This document shows positions 11,281 through 20,472 of a stretch of DNA of 64,000 bases, in pieces. The translations under genes were made by a program, and so were the position numbers. The notes under the pieces are model-generated. The model was not told where the DNA came from and ran no database searches. It worked only from the letters and a program-made list of their open reading frames with translations. Positions within the stretch are counted from its first letter, which is position 1. The number at the start of each line of letters is the position of its first letter. The stretch spans positions 6,537,501 through 6,601,500 of the forward strand of contig NZ_CP051006.1 in assembly GCF_014673495.1 (NCBI RefSeq), written 5' to 3'. This DNA is from Streptomyces griseofuscus (lineage in GTDB: Bacteria > Actinomycetota > Actinomycetes > Streptomycetales > Streptomycetaceae).

Positions 11281-11607
11281 ATGAGCGAGTCCGTGTCCGA
11301 GGCCGAGATCGCCGGGAACCCTGAGACCGCCGGGCGGGCCGAGCCCCCGGCCGAGTCCCACGCGCCGCCCGAGCCCGCGTACGACCCCGCGGCCCCGACC
11401 CCCCTGAACCTCCCGCGCACCCCCACCGGCGACGCCGAGGTGGACGCGCGGCTGGCGCGGCTGGCCGATGCCGACCACCTCGCCACCGACGGACATGTCG
11501 AGGTGTACGAGGATGTACACCGGGGGCTGCGCGACGCGCTGACCGCGCTCGACGGCCGCCCGGGACCTCCGGTCCCCTCACCGTCGTACGAACAAAGCAG
11601 GAGCTGA
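11281..11607 (+). CDS. Small conserved actinobacterial protein upstream of tlyA
   Basis: The 108-aa product is acidic. A Pro/Ala/Glu-rich N-terminal half leads into a probable helical segment, TGDAEVDARLARLADADHLA. I do not recognise a domain. It has no SD but has TAGCGT 12 nt before its ATG, suggesting a leaderless mRNA. It ends 7 nt before tlyA with the tlyA SD straddling its stop, and a small gene occupies the same place in mycobacteria (Rv1693, from memory). Confidence 0.75.
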   Translation: MSESVSEAEIAGNPETAGRAEPPAESHAPPEPAYDPAAPTPLNLPRTPTGDAEVDARLARLADADHLATDGHVEVYEDVHRGLRDALTALDGRPGPPVPSPSYEQSRS

Positions 11608-11614
11608 ACCGAAC

Positions 11615-12430
11615 GTGGCAGGAGTCGCACGCCGTCGTCTGGACGCGGAGCTGGTCCGCCGGAAGCTCGCGCGCTCGCGTGAGCACGCCAGCCAGCTGAT
11701 CGCCGCCGGGCGGGTCACCATCGGCAAGACCGTGGCGACCAAACCGGCCACGCAGGTGGAGACCGCCGCCGCGATCGTGGTCCAGGCCGACGACAGCGAC
11801 CCCGACTACGTCTCCCGGGGCGGCCACAAGCTCGCCGGCGCGTTCGCGGCCTTCGTGCCGCTGGGCCTGGTGGTCGAGGGCCGGCGCGCGCTGGACGCCG
11901 GCGCGTCCACCGGCGGCTTCACCGATGTCCTGCTGCGCGCGGGCGCCGCCCATGTGGTGGCCGTGGACGTCGGCTACGGGCAGCTCGCCTGGTCGTTGCA
12001 GAGCGATGCCCGGGTCACCGTCAAGGACCGTACGAACGTACGGGAGTTGACGCTCGACGCGATCGACGGGGAACCTGTTGATCTCGTCGTGGGCGATCTG
12101 TCCTTCATCCCGCTCGGGCTGGTGCTGCCCGCCCTGAAGCGGTGTGTGAAGGAGGACGCCGACCTCGTGATGATGGTCAAACCGCAGTTCGAGGTGGGTA
12201 AGGAACGACTCGGCAGCGGGGGTGTCGTACGGAATCCGCAGCTGCGGGCGGAGGCCGTGCGAGGGGTGGCCGAGAAGGCCTGGGAGCTGGGGCTCGGGGT
12301 GCGGGGGGTCACCGCGAGTCCGCTGCCGGGACCCTCGGGCAATGTCGAGTACTTCCTGTGGCTGCGGTCCGGCGCCCCCCGCCTGGACCCGGCCGATGTC
12401 GACCGTGCAGTGGCGGAGGGGCCGCGTTGA
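11615..12430 (+). CDS. tlyA: TlyA family rRNA (cytidine-2'-O)-methyltransferase
   Basis: The 271-aa enzyme has an N-terminal S4 RNA-binding domain (about residues 1-65, RRRLDAELVRRKLARSREHA) and a Rossmann-like methyltransferase domain with SAM motif ALDAGASTGGFTDVLL. In mycobacteria TlyA 2'-O-methylates both 16S and 23S rRNA and sets capreomycin sensitivity; whether this one modifies one or both subunits cannot be read here. The GTG at 11615 follows AGGAG. Its stop overlaps the nadK start (TTGA), so the two are translationally coupled. Confidence 0.93.
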   Translation: MAGVARRRLDAELVRRKLARSREHASQLIAAGRVTIGKTVATKPATQVETAAAIVVQADDSDPDYVSRGGHKLAGAFAAFVPLGLVVEGRRALDAGASTGGFTDVLLRAGAAHVVAVDVGYGQLAWSLQSDARVTVKDRTNVRELTLDAIDGEPVDLVVGDLSFIPLGLVLPALKRCVKEDADLVMMVKPQFEVGKERLGSGGVVRNPQLRAEAVRGVAEKAWELGLGVRGVTASPLPGPSGNVEYFLWLRSGAPRLDPADVDRAVAEGPR

Positions 12431-13329
12431 CACAGAATCTGGCGCGTACTGTTTTCCTGCTGGCCCACACCGGGCGGCCGGCGGCGATCCGCAGTGCGGA
12501 ACTCGTCGTCAAGGGCCTGCTCACACATGGCATCGGGGTGCGGGTGCTGGAGGAGGAGGCGTGCGACCTGCCGCTCCCCGACGAGGTGGAGCTGGTGGGC
12601 GAGGCGACCCCGGCGTGCCTCGACGGCTGCGAGCTGCTGATCGTGCTCGGCGGCGACGGGACGCTGCTGCGGGGCGCGGAGTTCGCCCGTGCCTCCGGGG
12701 TGCCGATGCTCGGCGTCAACCTGGGGCGCGTGGGATTCCTCGCGGAGGCGGAACGCGATGACCTCGATCGGGTGGTCGACCGGGTGGTGGCGCGCTCGTA
12801 CGAGGTCGAGGAGCGGATGACCGTCGATGTGGTGGTGCACCGCAACGGGGACATCGTGCACACCGACTGGGCGCTCAACGAGGCGGCCGTGCAGAAGGCC
12901 GGCGCGGAGAAGCTGCTGGAGGTCGTCCTGGAGATCGACGGGCGGCCGGTGACCGGGTTCGGCTGCGACGGGGTGGTGCTGTCCACGCCGACCGGGTCCA
13001 CGGCGTACGCGTTCTCCGCCGGGGGGCCGGTGGTGTGGCCCGAGGTGGAGGCGCTGCTGATGGTGCCGATCAGCGCGCACGCCCTGTTCGCGAAGCCGCT
13101 GGTGACATCGCCGGACTCGGTGCTCGCGGTGGAGGTGCTGCCGCATGTCCCGCCGGGGGTGCTGTGGTGCGACGGGCGGCGGACGATCGAGCTGCCGCCG
13201 GGGGCGCGGGTGGAGGTGCGGCGGGGGGCGGTGCCGGTGCGGCTGGCCCGGCTGCATCATTCCTCGTTCACCGACAGGCTGGTGGCGAAGTTCGCCCTGC
13301 CGACGACGGGGTGGCGGGGCGCGCACTAG
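12427..13329 (+). CDS. nadK: NAD kinase
   Basis: The 300-aa enzyme phosphorylates NAD to NADP. The GGDG motif is at residues 75-78 (LGGDGTLLRGAEFA), with the second conserved block TPTGSTAYAFSAGGP. The TTG start at 12427 overlaps the TlyA TGA. TlyA-NadK-RecN order is conserved across Actinobacteria, which supports the call. Confidence 0.95.
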   Translation: MTQNLARTVFLLAHTGRPAAIRSAELVVKGLLTHGIGVRVLEEEACDLPLPDEVELVGEATPACLDGCELLIVLGGDGTLLRGAEFARASGVPMLGVNLGRVGFLAEAERDDLDRVVDRVVARSYEVEERMTVDVVVHRNGDIVHTDWALNEAAVQKAGAEKLLEVVLEIDGRPVTGFGCDGVVLSTPTGSTAYAFSAGGPVVWPEVEALLMVPISAHALFAKPLVTSPDSVLAVEVLPHVPPGVLWCDGRRTIELPPGARVEVRRGAVPVRLARLHHSSFTDRLVAKFALPTTGWRGAH

Positions 13330-13354
13330 CTCTTCGGCGGGGTTCTGTCTCGTC

Positions 13355-13411
13355 GGCGGGTGCGGGTGCGTCGTGGCTTGTCGCGCGGTTCCCACGCGCC
13401 TTCGGGCGCGG
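13355..13411 (+). repeat. Intergenic repeat of a type dispersed in Streptomyces genomes, with hairpin
   Basis: The segment between nadK and recN (gggtgcgggtgcgtcgtgg, then tgtcgcgcggttcccacgcg) resembles a short extragenic repeat I recall from many Streptomyces genomes, often near gene ends. It contains a small hairpin, cgcgcc-ttc-gggcgcg, that may help terminate nadK. Copy number cannot be judged from this window. Confidence 0.5.
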
Positions 13412-13452
13412 ATGATCAGGTGGGGCATGTGCGCTCGCCGCCCGAGACCTCG

Positions 13453-13458
13453 TATGGT
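13453..13458 (+). promoter_or_regulatory. Candidate -10 box for leaderless recN
   Basis: TATGGT begins 13 nt upstream of the GTG at 13466, and there is no SD before that GTG. It supports the start choice for recN. Confidence 0.45.
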
Positions 13459-13465
13459 CTGTTCC

Positions 13466-15196
13466 GTGTTGGAGGAGATGCGGATACGGTCGCTCGGGGT
13501 CATCGACGATGCCGTCGTCGAGTTGTCGCCGGGGTTCACCGCGGTCACCGGTGAGACGGGCGCGGGCAAGACCATGGTGGTCACCAGCCTCGGGCTGCTG
13601 CTCGGAGGGCGGGCCGACCCGGCGCTCGTGCGGATAGGGGCCCAGAAGGCGGTCGTGGAGGGGCGGATCTCCGTGCCCGCGGGCGCCACCGCCGTCGTAC
13701 GCGCCGAGGAGGCCGGGGCCGAGCTGGACGACGGCGCCCTGCTGATCAGCCGTACCGTCTCCGCCGAAGGCCGCTCACGGGCCCATCTGGGCGGGCGCAG
13801 CGTGCCCGTGGGGCTGCTCGCCGAGCTGGCCGACGACCTGGTGGCCGTGCACGGGCAGACCGACCAGCAGGGGCTGCTGAAGCTGTCCCGGCAGCGCGGC
13901 GCCCTCGACCGGTACGCGGGCGACGCGGTCGCGGTGCCGCTCGCCAAGTACGGCGAGGCGTACCGCCGGCTGCGGGCCGTCGCCGTCGAGCTGGACGAGA
14001 TCACCACACGGGCGCGGGAGCGGGCGCAGGAGGCCGACATGCTCCGCTACGGCCTCGACGAGATCGCCGCCGTGGAGCCGCGGCCCGGGGAGGACGCGGA
14101 GCTGGCCGAGGAGGCCGAGCGGCTCGGGCACGCGGAGGCGCTGTCCTCCGCCGCGACGGCCGCACACGCCGCCCTCGCGGGCAACCCCGAGGACCCCGAG
14201 AGCATCGACGCCCAGGCCCTCGTCGCGGGCGCCCACCGGGCCCTGGAGGCCGTACGCGCCCATGACCCGGCGCTGGCCGCGCTCGCCGAGCGGATCGGCG
14301 AGGTCGGGATCCTGCTCGGCGATGTGGCCGGTGAGCTGGCCGGATACGCCGGTGACCTGGACGCCGATCCGCTGCGGCTCGCCGCGGTCGAGGAGCGCAG
14401 GGCCGCCCTGACCGCCCTGACCCGCAAGTACGGCGACGATGTGAACGCCGTGCTCGCGTGGGCCGAGCGCGGCGCCGCGCGGCTGACCGAGCTGGACGGC
14501 GACGACGAGCGGATCGGCGAGCTGACCGCCGAGCGGGACGCGCTGAGCGCCGAACTGGGCGGACTCGCCCAGGCGTTGACCGAGGCGCGGGCCGAGGCCG
14601 CCGAGCGGTTCGCCGCCGCGGTGACCGCGGAACTCGCCTCGCTGGCCATGCCGCACGCACGGGTCTCCTTCGACATCCGGCAGACCGAGGACCCCGAGGG
14701 CGTCGAGGTCGGCGGGCGCACGGTCGCCTACGGCCCCTCGGGCGTGGACGAGGTCGAGCTGCTGCTCGCCCCGCACCCGGGCGCCCCGCCGCGGCCCATC
14801 GCCAAGGGCGCGTCCGGCGGTGAGCTGTCCCGGGTGATGCTCGCGGTGGAGGTCGTCTTCGCGGGCACGGACCCGGTCCCGACGTATCTGTTCGACGAGG
14901 TCGACGCGGGCGTCGGCGGCAAGGCGGCGGTCGAGATCGGCCGGCGCCTTGCCAAGCTCGCCCGCAACGCCCAGGTCGTCGTCGTCACTCACCTGCCCCA
15001 GGTCGCCGCCTTCGCCGACCGGCAGCTGCTGGTCGAGAAGACCAACGACGGCTCGGTGACCCGCTCCGGTGTCAAGGTCCTGGAGGGCGAGGACCGCATC
15101 CGTGAACTCTCCCGCATGCTGGCGGGCCAGGAGGACTCGGAGGCGGCCCGCGCCCACGCGGAGGAACTGCTGGCGACGGCACGGGCGGATCAGTAG
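13466..15196 (+). CDS. recN: DNA repair protein RecN
   Basis: The 576-aa SMC-like ATPase acts in double-strand-break repair. It begins VLEEMRIRSLGVIDDAVVEL, with Walker A GETGAGKT at residues 29-36, a central coiled-coil region (about 150-380), signature KGASGGELSRVMLA, Walker B YLFDEVDAGVGG and the H-loop VTHLPQVAAFAD. The GTG start fits the family N-terminus; the internal ATG at 13478 sits too close to GGAGG. Length is normal for RecN. Confidence 0.95.
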   Translation: MLEEMRIRSLGVIDDAVVELSPGFTAVTGETGAGKTMVVTSLGLLLGGRADPALVRIGAQKAVVEGRISVPAGATAVVRAEEAGAELDDGALLISRTVSAEGRSRAHLGGRSVPVGLLAELADDLVAVHGQTDQQGLLKLSRQRGALDRYAGDAVAVPLAKYGEAYRRLRAVAVELDEITTRARERAQEADMLRYGLDEIAAVEPRPGEDAELAEEAERLGHAEALSSAATAAHAALAGNPEDPESIDAQALVAGAHRALEAVRAHDPALAALAERIGEVGILLGDVAGELAGYAGDLDADPLRLAAVEERRAALTALTRKYGDDVNAVLAWAERGAARLTELDGDDERIGELTAERDALSAELGGLAQALTEARAEAAERFAAAVTAELASLAMPHARVSFDIRQTEDPEGVEVGGRTVAYGPSGVDEVELLLAPHPGAPPRPIAKGASGGELSRVMLAVEVVFAGTDPVPTYLFDEVDAGVGGKAAVEIGRRLAKLARNAQVVVVTHLPQVAAFADRQLLVEKTNDGSVTRSGVKVLEGEDRIRELSRMLAGQEDSEAARAHAEELLATARADQ

Positions 15197-15215
15197 CCGG
15201 ACCTAGGGTGTCGGG

Positions 15216-15974
15216 ATGACCGGCACCCGAAAGTCTTGCTCCTTCCTGCTCTCCGCCGCGCTCACCCGGGCCGGTTTCGTGGCGCTGCGCGCCAACCCGC
15301 CCGGGCAGCCCGCGCGTTGGGAGCGGACCAACTACGCGGGCCGCACCGTCGAGCTGTGTGCCGGGCCCGCCGTGGCGGTCGGTACGGCGCTCGCGGCCGC
15401 CCGGGCGCACCCCGCGGCCGGGCTCGCCGTGCTGGCGGCCGGGGCGTGCGGCGCGTACGACGACGTGACCGGTTACTCCTGCGGGGACACCCGGCGCGGC
15501 TTCCGGGCCCATCTCGGCGCCCTGCGCGACGGCGAAGTCACCAGCGGCGCCGTCAAGTTGGCCGGGATCTCCGCGGCCGCCCTGGTCGCGGGCGCGCTGC
15601 TGAAGGAGCGGCCGCTGGACAAGCTGCTCGCCGGAGTCGTCATCGCGGGCGCCGCGCACGGCGTGAACCTCGTCGACGTACGACCGGGACGCGCGCTCGG
15701 TGCGGTGCTGGCGCTCGGCCTCCCGGGACTGCTGGGCGAGGGGCCCGGCGCGGAACTGGCGGCCGTCGCCGCGGGCGGTGCGGCGGCGGTGCTGCGCGAG
15801 GATCTCGGCGAGCGGACGATGCTCGGGGACACGGGGGCGCACGCGCTCGGCGCCGCGCTGGGGGCGGCCGTGGTGGCGGGCGGAGGGCGCGCGGGACTGC
15901 TCGCGGGCGCCGTCGCGGTGGTGACCGCCGCCGGGTCCGGGGACCGGGTCACCCGGTGGGCGCGGGCGCTGTGA
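15216..15974 (+). CDS. MraY/WecA-like polyprenyl-phosphate sugar-phosphate transferase homologue, short
   Basis: The 252-aa membrane protein carries pieces typical of the MraY/WecA/TagO superfamily: YDDVTG (81-86), NLVDVRPGRALG (151-162) and MLGDTGAHALGAALG (202-216). It is shorter than enzymes of about 320-360 aa and has fewer membrane spans, so it may be an atypical or inactive member. TAGGGT lies 12 nt before the ATG, suggesting a leaderless transcript. It is followed by a GT4 glycosyltransferase gene, so a role in lipid-linked glycan assembly is plausible but unproven. Confidence 0.72.
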   Translation: MTGTRKSCSFLLSAALTRAGFVALRANPPGQPARWERTNYAGRTVELCAGPAVAVGTALAAARAHPAAGLAVLAAGACGAYDDVTGYSCGDTRRGFRAHLGALRDGEVTSGAVKLAGISAAALVAGALLKERPLDKLLAGVVIAGAAHGVNLVDVRPGRALGAVLALGLPGLLGEGPGAELAAVAAGGAAAVLREDLGERTMLGDTGAHALGAALGAAVVAGGGRAGLLAGAVAVVTAAGSGDRVTRWARAL

Positions 15975-16244
15975 GCGCCTGACCTCGGGGGACGCGCGGC
16001 GGGTCCCGTCATCTCGACAATGGCCCCATTCACCCGTGTGGGTGATGTGCTCCGGCGCATTGCCCCGGCCCGCCGCCCCGTGCGCCTGCCGGATATTGCC
16101 CCGACGGCCCTGCCTGCTGGCATGCTGGGCGGGGACAGCGACCGCGCGGGAGGCGCGCGGGGCACATCGCGCCGCCCCCGTGCGCCCGCTACTTTCTGTA
16201 CGTTGCCTCGTGACCGCCCCACGCCGAACCAGGAGCCCGGCCTC

Positions 16245-17381
16245 GTGAGCCCCCTGAGCAGCAACGCACCGCACGGCCGGCCGCCGCTGCGCACCGTGCA
16301 GGTGCTGGGCGGGGGCGACGCCGGCGGGAGCGCGCATGTGCGCTCCCTGACCGCGGGTCTGGTCGCCCGGGGCGTGCGGGTCACGGTGTGCGCTCCAGTC
16401 GAGGCCGACCGTACCTACGACTTCGCCGGGACCGGCGCCGGCCACATCCATGTGCCGCGCAGCAGCGACCCCGCCTCGGTGGCCGCGCTCCGGGCGGCCT
16501 GTACGGACGCCGACGTGGTGCACGCGCACGGTCTGCACGCCTCCTTCCGGGCGGTGCTCGCACTCGGCGGGCGCACCACCCCGCTGGTCGTCACCTGGCA
16601 CAACCGGACGTACGCCGAGGGCGCCCGGGCCCATCTGCTGCGTCTGCTGGAGCGGCGCGTGGCGCGGTCCGCGACTGTGGTCCTCGGCACCAGCCCGGAC
16701 CTGGTCGACCGCGCCCGCAGGACCGGCGCCCGGGACGCCCGGCTCGCCGCCGTGACCCTGCCCGGCCGCACCCGCCCCGCGCCCACGCCCGACGACCCCG
16801 ACCGGCTGCGGCCCAAGGCCCGTGCCGAACTCGGCGCCACCGGCCGCCCGTTGCTCCTCGCCGCCGGAGCGCTCGACCGGCATCGCGGCCATGAGACCCT
16901 GCTGGACGCCACCCGCGCCTGGCGGGACCTGGACCCCGCGCCGCTGGTCGTCATCGCGGGCGAGGGCCCGCTGCGGCCCCTGCTCCAGCGGCGCATCGAG
17001 GCCGAGCGGCTGCCGGTACGGCTGCTCGGCCACCGCGAGGACCTGCCCGAACTGCTCGCCGCCGCCGATCTGGCCCTGCTGACCAGCCGCTGGGAGTCCC
17101 GCTCCGCCCTCGCCCAGGAGGCCCTGTACACGGGCGTCCCGCTGGTCGCCACCCGGGTCGGCGGCATCCCCGACCTGGTGGGCGACGCCGCCGAACTCGT
17201 GCCGTACGGCGATCCGTCGGCCCTCGCCGACACCGTCGCACGGCTGCTCGCCGACCCGGCACGGCGCGAGCTGCTGCGCGAGAAGGGCGCGCGTCAGGCC
17301 GCCGGCTGGCCGAGCGAGGACGAGACGGTCGCCCAAGTCCTCAGCGTCTACGACGAGTTGACCCAGCCGCTCATTCCCTAG
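16245..17381 (+). CDS. Glycosyltransferase family 4 (GT-B)
   Basis: The 378-aa enzyme has a GT-B fold. The N-terminal half has QVLGGGDAGGSAHVRSLTAG and VVHAHGLHASFRA; the C-terminal half has VIAGEGPLRPLL, LLGHREDLPELLAAAD and the nucleotide-sugar EX7E region around SRWESRSALAQEALYTG. Donor and acceptor are unknown. GTG 16245 follows AGGAG at 16231-16235. The stop overlaps the convergent PucR gene by four bases. Confidence 0.87.
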   Translation: MSPLSSNAPHGRPPLRTVQVLGGGDAGGSAHVRSLTAGLVARGVRVTVCAPVEADRTYDFAGTGAGHIHVPRSSDPASVAALRAACTDADVVHAHGLHASFRAVLALGGRTTPLVVTWHNRTYAEGARAHLLRLLERRVARSATVVLGTSPDLVDRARRTGARDARLAAVTLPGRTRPAPTPDDPDRLRPKARAELGATGRPLLLAAGALDRHRGHETLLDATRAWRDLDPAPLVVIAGEGPLRPLLQRRIEAERLPVRLLGHREDLPELLAAADLALLTSRWESRSALAQEALYTGVPLVATRVGGIPDLVGDAAELVPYGDPSALADTVARLLADPARRELLREKGARQAAGWPSEDETVAQVLSVYDELTQPLIP

Positions 17382-19027
17382 GGCGCGTGCCGCCGGGCGC
17401 GCAGTGCGAGGCTCAACGCCAGGACGGTCTGCGGGTCGTCGAGGTCGGTGCCCAGCAACTCACCGATGCGGGCGAGGCGGTTGTACAGCGTCTGCCGGTT
17501 CAGATGGAGTTCGCGGGCGGTCTCCGCCTTGCGGCCCGCGTGCGCGAGATACGTCTCCAGGGTGGGCAGCAGCGGCGGCTTGGACCGCCGGTCGTGGTCG
17601 CGCAGCGGACCGATCGCCCGGTCCACGAAGGCCGCGAGATCCGGATGGTCGCGCAGCCGCCACAGCAACAGGTCGATGTCGAGGCGGCGGGCGTCGTACC
17701 AAGGGCGGTCGCTCAGGCCCTGCGCGGCCGTCGCCGTCTCCGCCGCGTGCCGCAGCCCCGCCGAGGCCGCCGCCCAGCCGCCCGCCATGCCGACGACCAC
17801 CACCGGCGGGGGAGTGCCGGGCCGCCGCATCCCGGCGCGCTCGACCCCGGCCCGCAGCGCCGCCGCCACCCGGTCCGCGACCGCCGCGCGCTCCGACTCC
17901 GAGCGCAGCCCGAGCAGCACCAGCACCCGGCCCTCCACCGGCCGTACGCCCAGCAGTACCGGCACGCCCACCGCGGCCAGCTCCTCGGAGACCGCGCGGG
18001 CGAGCACCGCCCAGCCGCCCCCGGCGGGGGAGAGGGGGTCGCCGACCCGCATCACCACCGGCAGCACCGGGCTCCCGCCGGGCTTGAAGCCCAGCACCCG
18101 GGCCTGGGCGGGCGCGTCCTCCGCGGAGACCCGGCCCTCGGCGAGATCGGTGAGGAAGTCACCGCGACCGCGCGCCGCCAGCTCCTCCTCCTGCCGGGCC
18201 TGCATCAGCACCACGGCCAGGATGCCCGCGGCCCGCTCCGCGGCGATCCGGTGCACCGGCGACAGCGGCGAGCGCACCGGCAGCAGCACAAGGCGGGCGC
18301 GCACGGAACCGCCCGTACCGGGACCACCGCCGGGGACGTCCACCAGCACCGAACCGGCGGGCGGCGGCGCGTCCTTGTGCGGGCCGCGCAGCCCCTCCCA
18401 CACCTGGAGCGGGTCCGCGCCCTCGGGCCCCTCACCGGCCGCGTACAGCAGCCGGCCGTCGGCGGTCTCCAGGAACACCGGGTTGCCGCTGAACCCGGCC
18501 AGGATGCCCAGCACCTGCGGCACCCCGCCCCCGCCCAGCAGCGCCTCGGTGCAGCGCCGGTGCACCTCCTCGGCCCGCTGGAGCAGCGCGTAGTGGCCGT
18601 TGACGATCTCGGTGTGGATCTCCTCGGTGACCGCCACGAACGGCACCTCGCGATGCAGCTGCACCAGCGGCAGATTGGCCGCGCGCGCGGTGTCCACCAG
18701 CGCGGCCGGCAGCCGGCTGAAGCGCGGGCCCAGCTCCACCACCAGCGCGGCGATCCCGCGCTCGGCCAGCGTGCGCACGAACGCCCGCTGCTCGGCCGGC
18801 CGGGTGCCCAGGCCGTAGCCCGTGGTGAGCAGCAGCTCGCCGCCCTTGAGCAGCGAGGCGATGTTCGGCACCTCGCCCGCGTGCACCCAGCGCACGGTAC
18901 GGCTGAGCCGGTCCGCGCCCGCGATGATCTCCGGCAGCCCGCTGCGCAGTCCGGGCAGTTCCAGGGCCCGCTGAACGGTGATGCCCGCGCCGTGGGTGTC
19001 GGGTCTGCTGTCCGTACCGCTGTCCAT
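17378..19027 (-). CDS. PucR family transcriptional regulator
   Basis: The 549-aa regulator has an N-terminal PucR domain (VQRALELPGLRSGLPEIIAG ... GELLLTTGYGLG), a central region and a C-terminal PucR-type HTH (LETYLAHAGRKAETARELHL, LYNRLARIGELLG). Such proteins often activate purine, amino-acid or polyamine catabolism genes; no target is evident here. The minus strand reads TAGCGT 13 nt before the ATG, fitting a leaderless mRNA. Confidence 0.92.
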   Translation of the reverse strand: MDSGTDSRPDTHGAGITVQRALELPGLRSGLPEIIAGADRLSRTVRWVHAGEVPNIASLLKGGELLLTTGYGLGTRPAEQRAFVRTLAERGIAALVVELGPRFSRLPAALVDTARAANLPLVQLHREVPFVAVTEEIHTEIVNGHYALLQRAEEVHRRCTEALLGGGGVPQVLGILAGFSGNPVFLETADGRLLYAAGEGPEGADPLQVWEGLRGPHKDAPPPAGSVLVDVPGGGPGTGGSVRARLVLLPVRSPLSPVHRIAAERAAGILAVVLMQARQEEELAARGRGDFLTDLAEGRVSAEDAPAQARVLGFKPGGSPVLPVVMRVGDPLSPAGGGWAVLARAVSEELAAVGVPVLLGVRPVEGRVLVLLGLRSESERAAVADRVAAALRAGVERAGMRRPGTPPPVVVVGMAGGWAAASAGLRHAAETATAAQGLSDRPWYDARRLDIDLLLWRLRDHPDLAAFVDRAIGPLRDHDRRSKPPLLPTLETYLAHAGRKAETARELHLNRQTLYNRLARIGELLGTDLDDPQTVLALSLALRARRHAP

Positions 19028-19083
19028 GAAGCGGACGCTACCTGCGAAAACGCCTCAGCAACATCTCCGTGTGCGGGCGAGTG

Positions 19084-20466
19084 CTACACCGGCCTGATGT
19101 TGGGGTTGAACCGGAAGACGTTGTCGGGGTCGTAGCGCCTTTTCACCTTCTCCAGGCGCAGCGTGCTGCCCGCGCCCAGGCCCGCCCTGACCCGCTCGGG
19201 GCCCTCGTCGCCGATGAAGTTCAGATACACGTCCCCCGTGGTCCAGGGCCGGACGGCGGCCCGCGCCTCGCGCACCCAGCCGATGCACCGCTCGTCGTCC
19301 GCCGGGTCCGCCCAGCTGGCGGCCGGGTGCACGGCCCAGGGCGCGTCCCGGTACGGCACCGGGTAGCTGTGCGGACCGGATGCGAGCGCCCCGCCCTGGG
19401 GGAGCAGCGCGTGCCGGGTGAGGGTCGGGGCCGGCATGCGGTCGCCGAGGGCGCAGTAGGCGTCCACCGCGTCGTCCGGCAACGAGCCGAGGCACTCCGC
19501 CGACCAGTGGTTCCGCAGCCCGGCCGGGGCGTCGAGCATGCGCTGCGCCTCGGCGTACGGCAGCGGGCCCAGGACCTGGGCCGCGTGCGGCGCCGCCAGC
19601 AGCGGTCCGGCGAGTCTCCGCAGCTCCTCCTCGCCGCCCGCGTAGGTCAGCAGGGCCAGGCACAGCCGGCGGCCCACCAGACGCGGCGGCACGAAATCCG
19701 CGGGAGGGCCGGTGAGGTACAGCACCGCCCCGCCGAGCGCGTCCGGTCCGGTGCGCAGGATCTCCCGGAAGGCGCGCACCACCCAGGGGCCGTACTCCGG
19801 CAGGAAGAGCAGCGACGCCACGCAGAACAGCGGGAGTTCGTGCAGTTCCAGGGTGAGCGCGGTGGCGACGCCGAAGTTGCCGCCCCCGCCGTGCAGGGCC
19901 CAGAACAGCTCCGGGTTCTCATCGGCGCTCGCCTGCGTCCGCTCGGCGTCCGCGGTCACCAGCTCCACCCCGAGGAGGTTGTCCGCGGCCAGCCCGAAGG
20001 CGCGGTCCAGCCAGCCGGTGCCGCCGCCGAGGACGTACCCGCCGATCCCCGTGGTGGAGTCCCGGGCCCCGGTCGTCGCCAGCGCGTACGGCTGGGTCGC
20101 CCGGTCCAGCTCGCTCATCGTGGCCCCGCCCTCGACGCGCACCGCCTGCGCCACCGGGTCGACCGTGACCCCGCGCATCCGGCGCAGATCCACCACGAGC
20201 GCGCCGTCCCCGAGCGCGGCGCCCGCCACACCGTGCCCGCCCCCGCGCACCGCGACCGGCAGATCCAGCTCCCGTGCGAAGCGCACCGCGCGGACGACGT
20301 CGGCCGCGCCCGCGCAGCGCGCGATCACGGCCGGGCGCCGGTCGATCATCGCGTTGAAGACGGCGCGGGCGGCGTCGTATCCGGGGTCCTCGGGGGCGAG
20401 GGCATCGCCGGTGAGATCCGCACGGAGAGCGGCGAGGGCGGCACGGGCCTTGGAACGGGGCGCCAT
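19084..20466 (-). CDS. FAD-binding oxidoreductase with BBE domain
   Basis: The 460-aa enzyme is of the berberine-bridge/6-hydroxynicotine oxidase type. The PCMH-type FAD domain contains VRGGGHGVAG, whose His is the usual covalent FAD ligand, and GIGGYVLGGGTGWLDRAFGL. The C-terminal BBE segment ends VKRRYDPDNVFRFNPNIRPV. The position where bicovalent members carry a second-ligand Cys reads ATTGARDSTTG, so attachment is probably through His only. The substrate is unknown. The SD (aaggggg) sits in a hairpin (20473-20491). It lies downstream of GH15 on the same strand. Confidence 0.9.
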   Translation of the reverse strand: MAPRSKARAALAALRADLTGDALAPEDPGYDAARAVFNAMIDRRPAVIARCAGAADVVRAVRFARELDLPVAVRGGGHGVAGAALGDGALVVDLRRMRGVTVDPVAQAVRVEGGATMSELDRATQPYALATTGARDSTTGIGGYVLGGGTGWLDRAFGLAADNLLGVELVTADAERTQASADENPELFWALHGGGGNFGVATALTLELHELPLFCVASLLFLPEYGPWVVRAFREILRTGPDALGGAVLYLTGPPADFVPPRLVGRRLCLALLTYAGGEEELRRLAGPLLAAPHAAQVLGPLPYAEAQRMLDAPAGLRNHWSAECLGSLPDDAVDAYCALGDRMPAPTLTRHALLPQGGALASGPHSYPVPYRDAPWAVHPAASWADPADDERCIGWVREARAAVRPWTTGDVYLNFIGDEGPERVRAGLGAGSTLRLEKVKRRYDPDNVFRFNPNIRPV

Positions 20467-20472
20467 GGCAGG

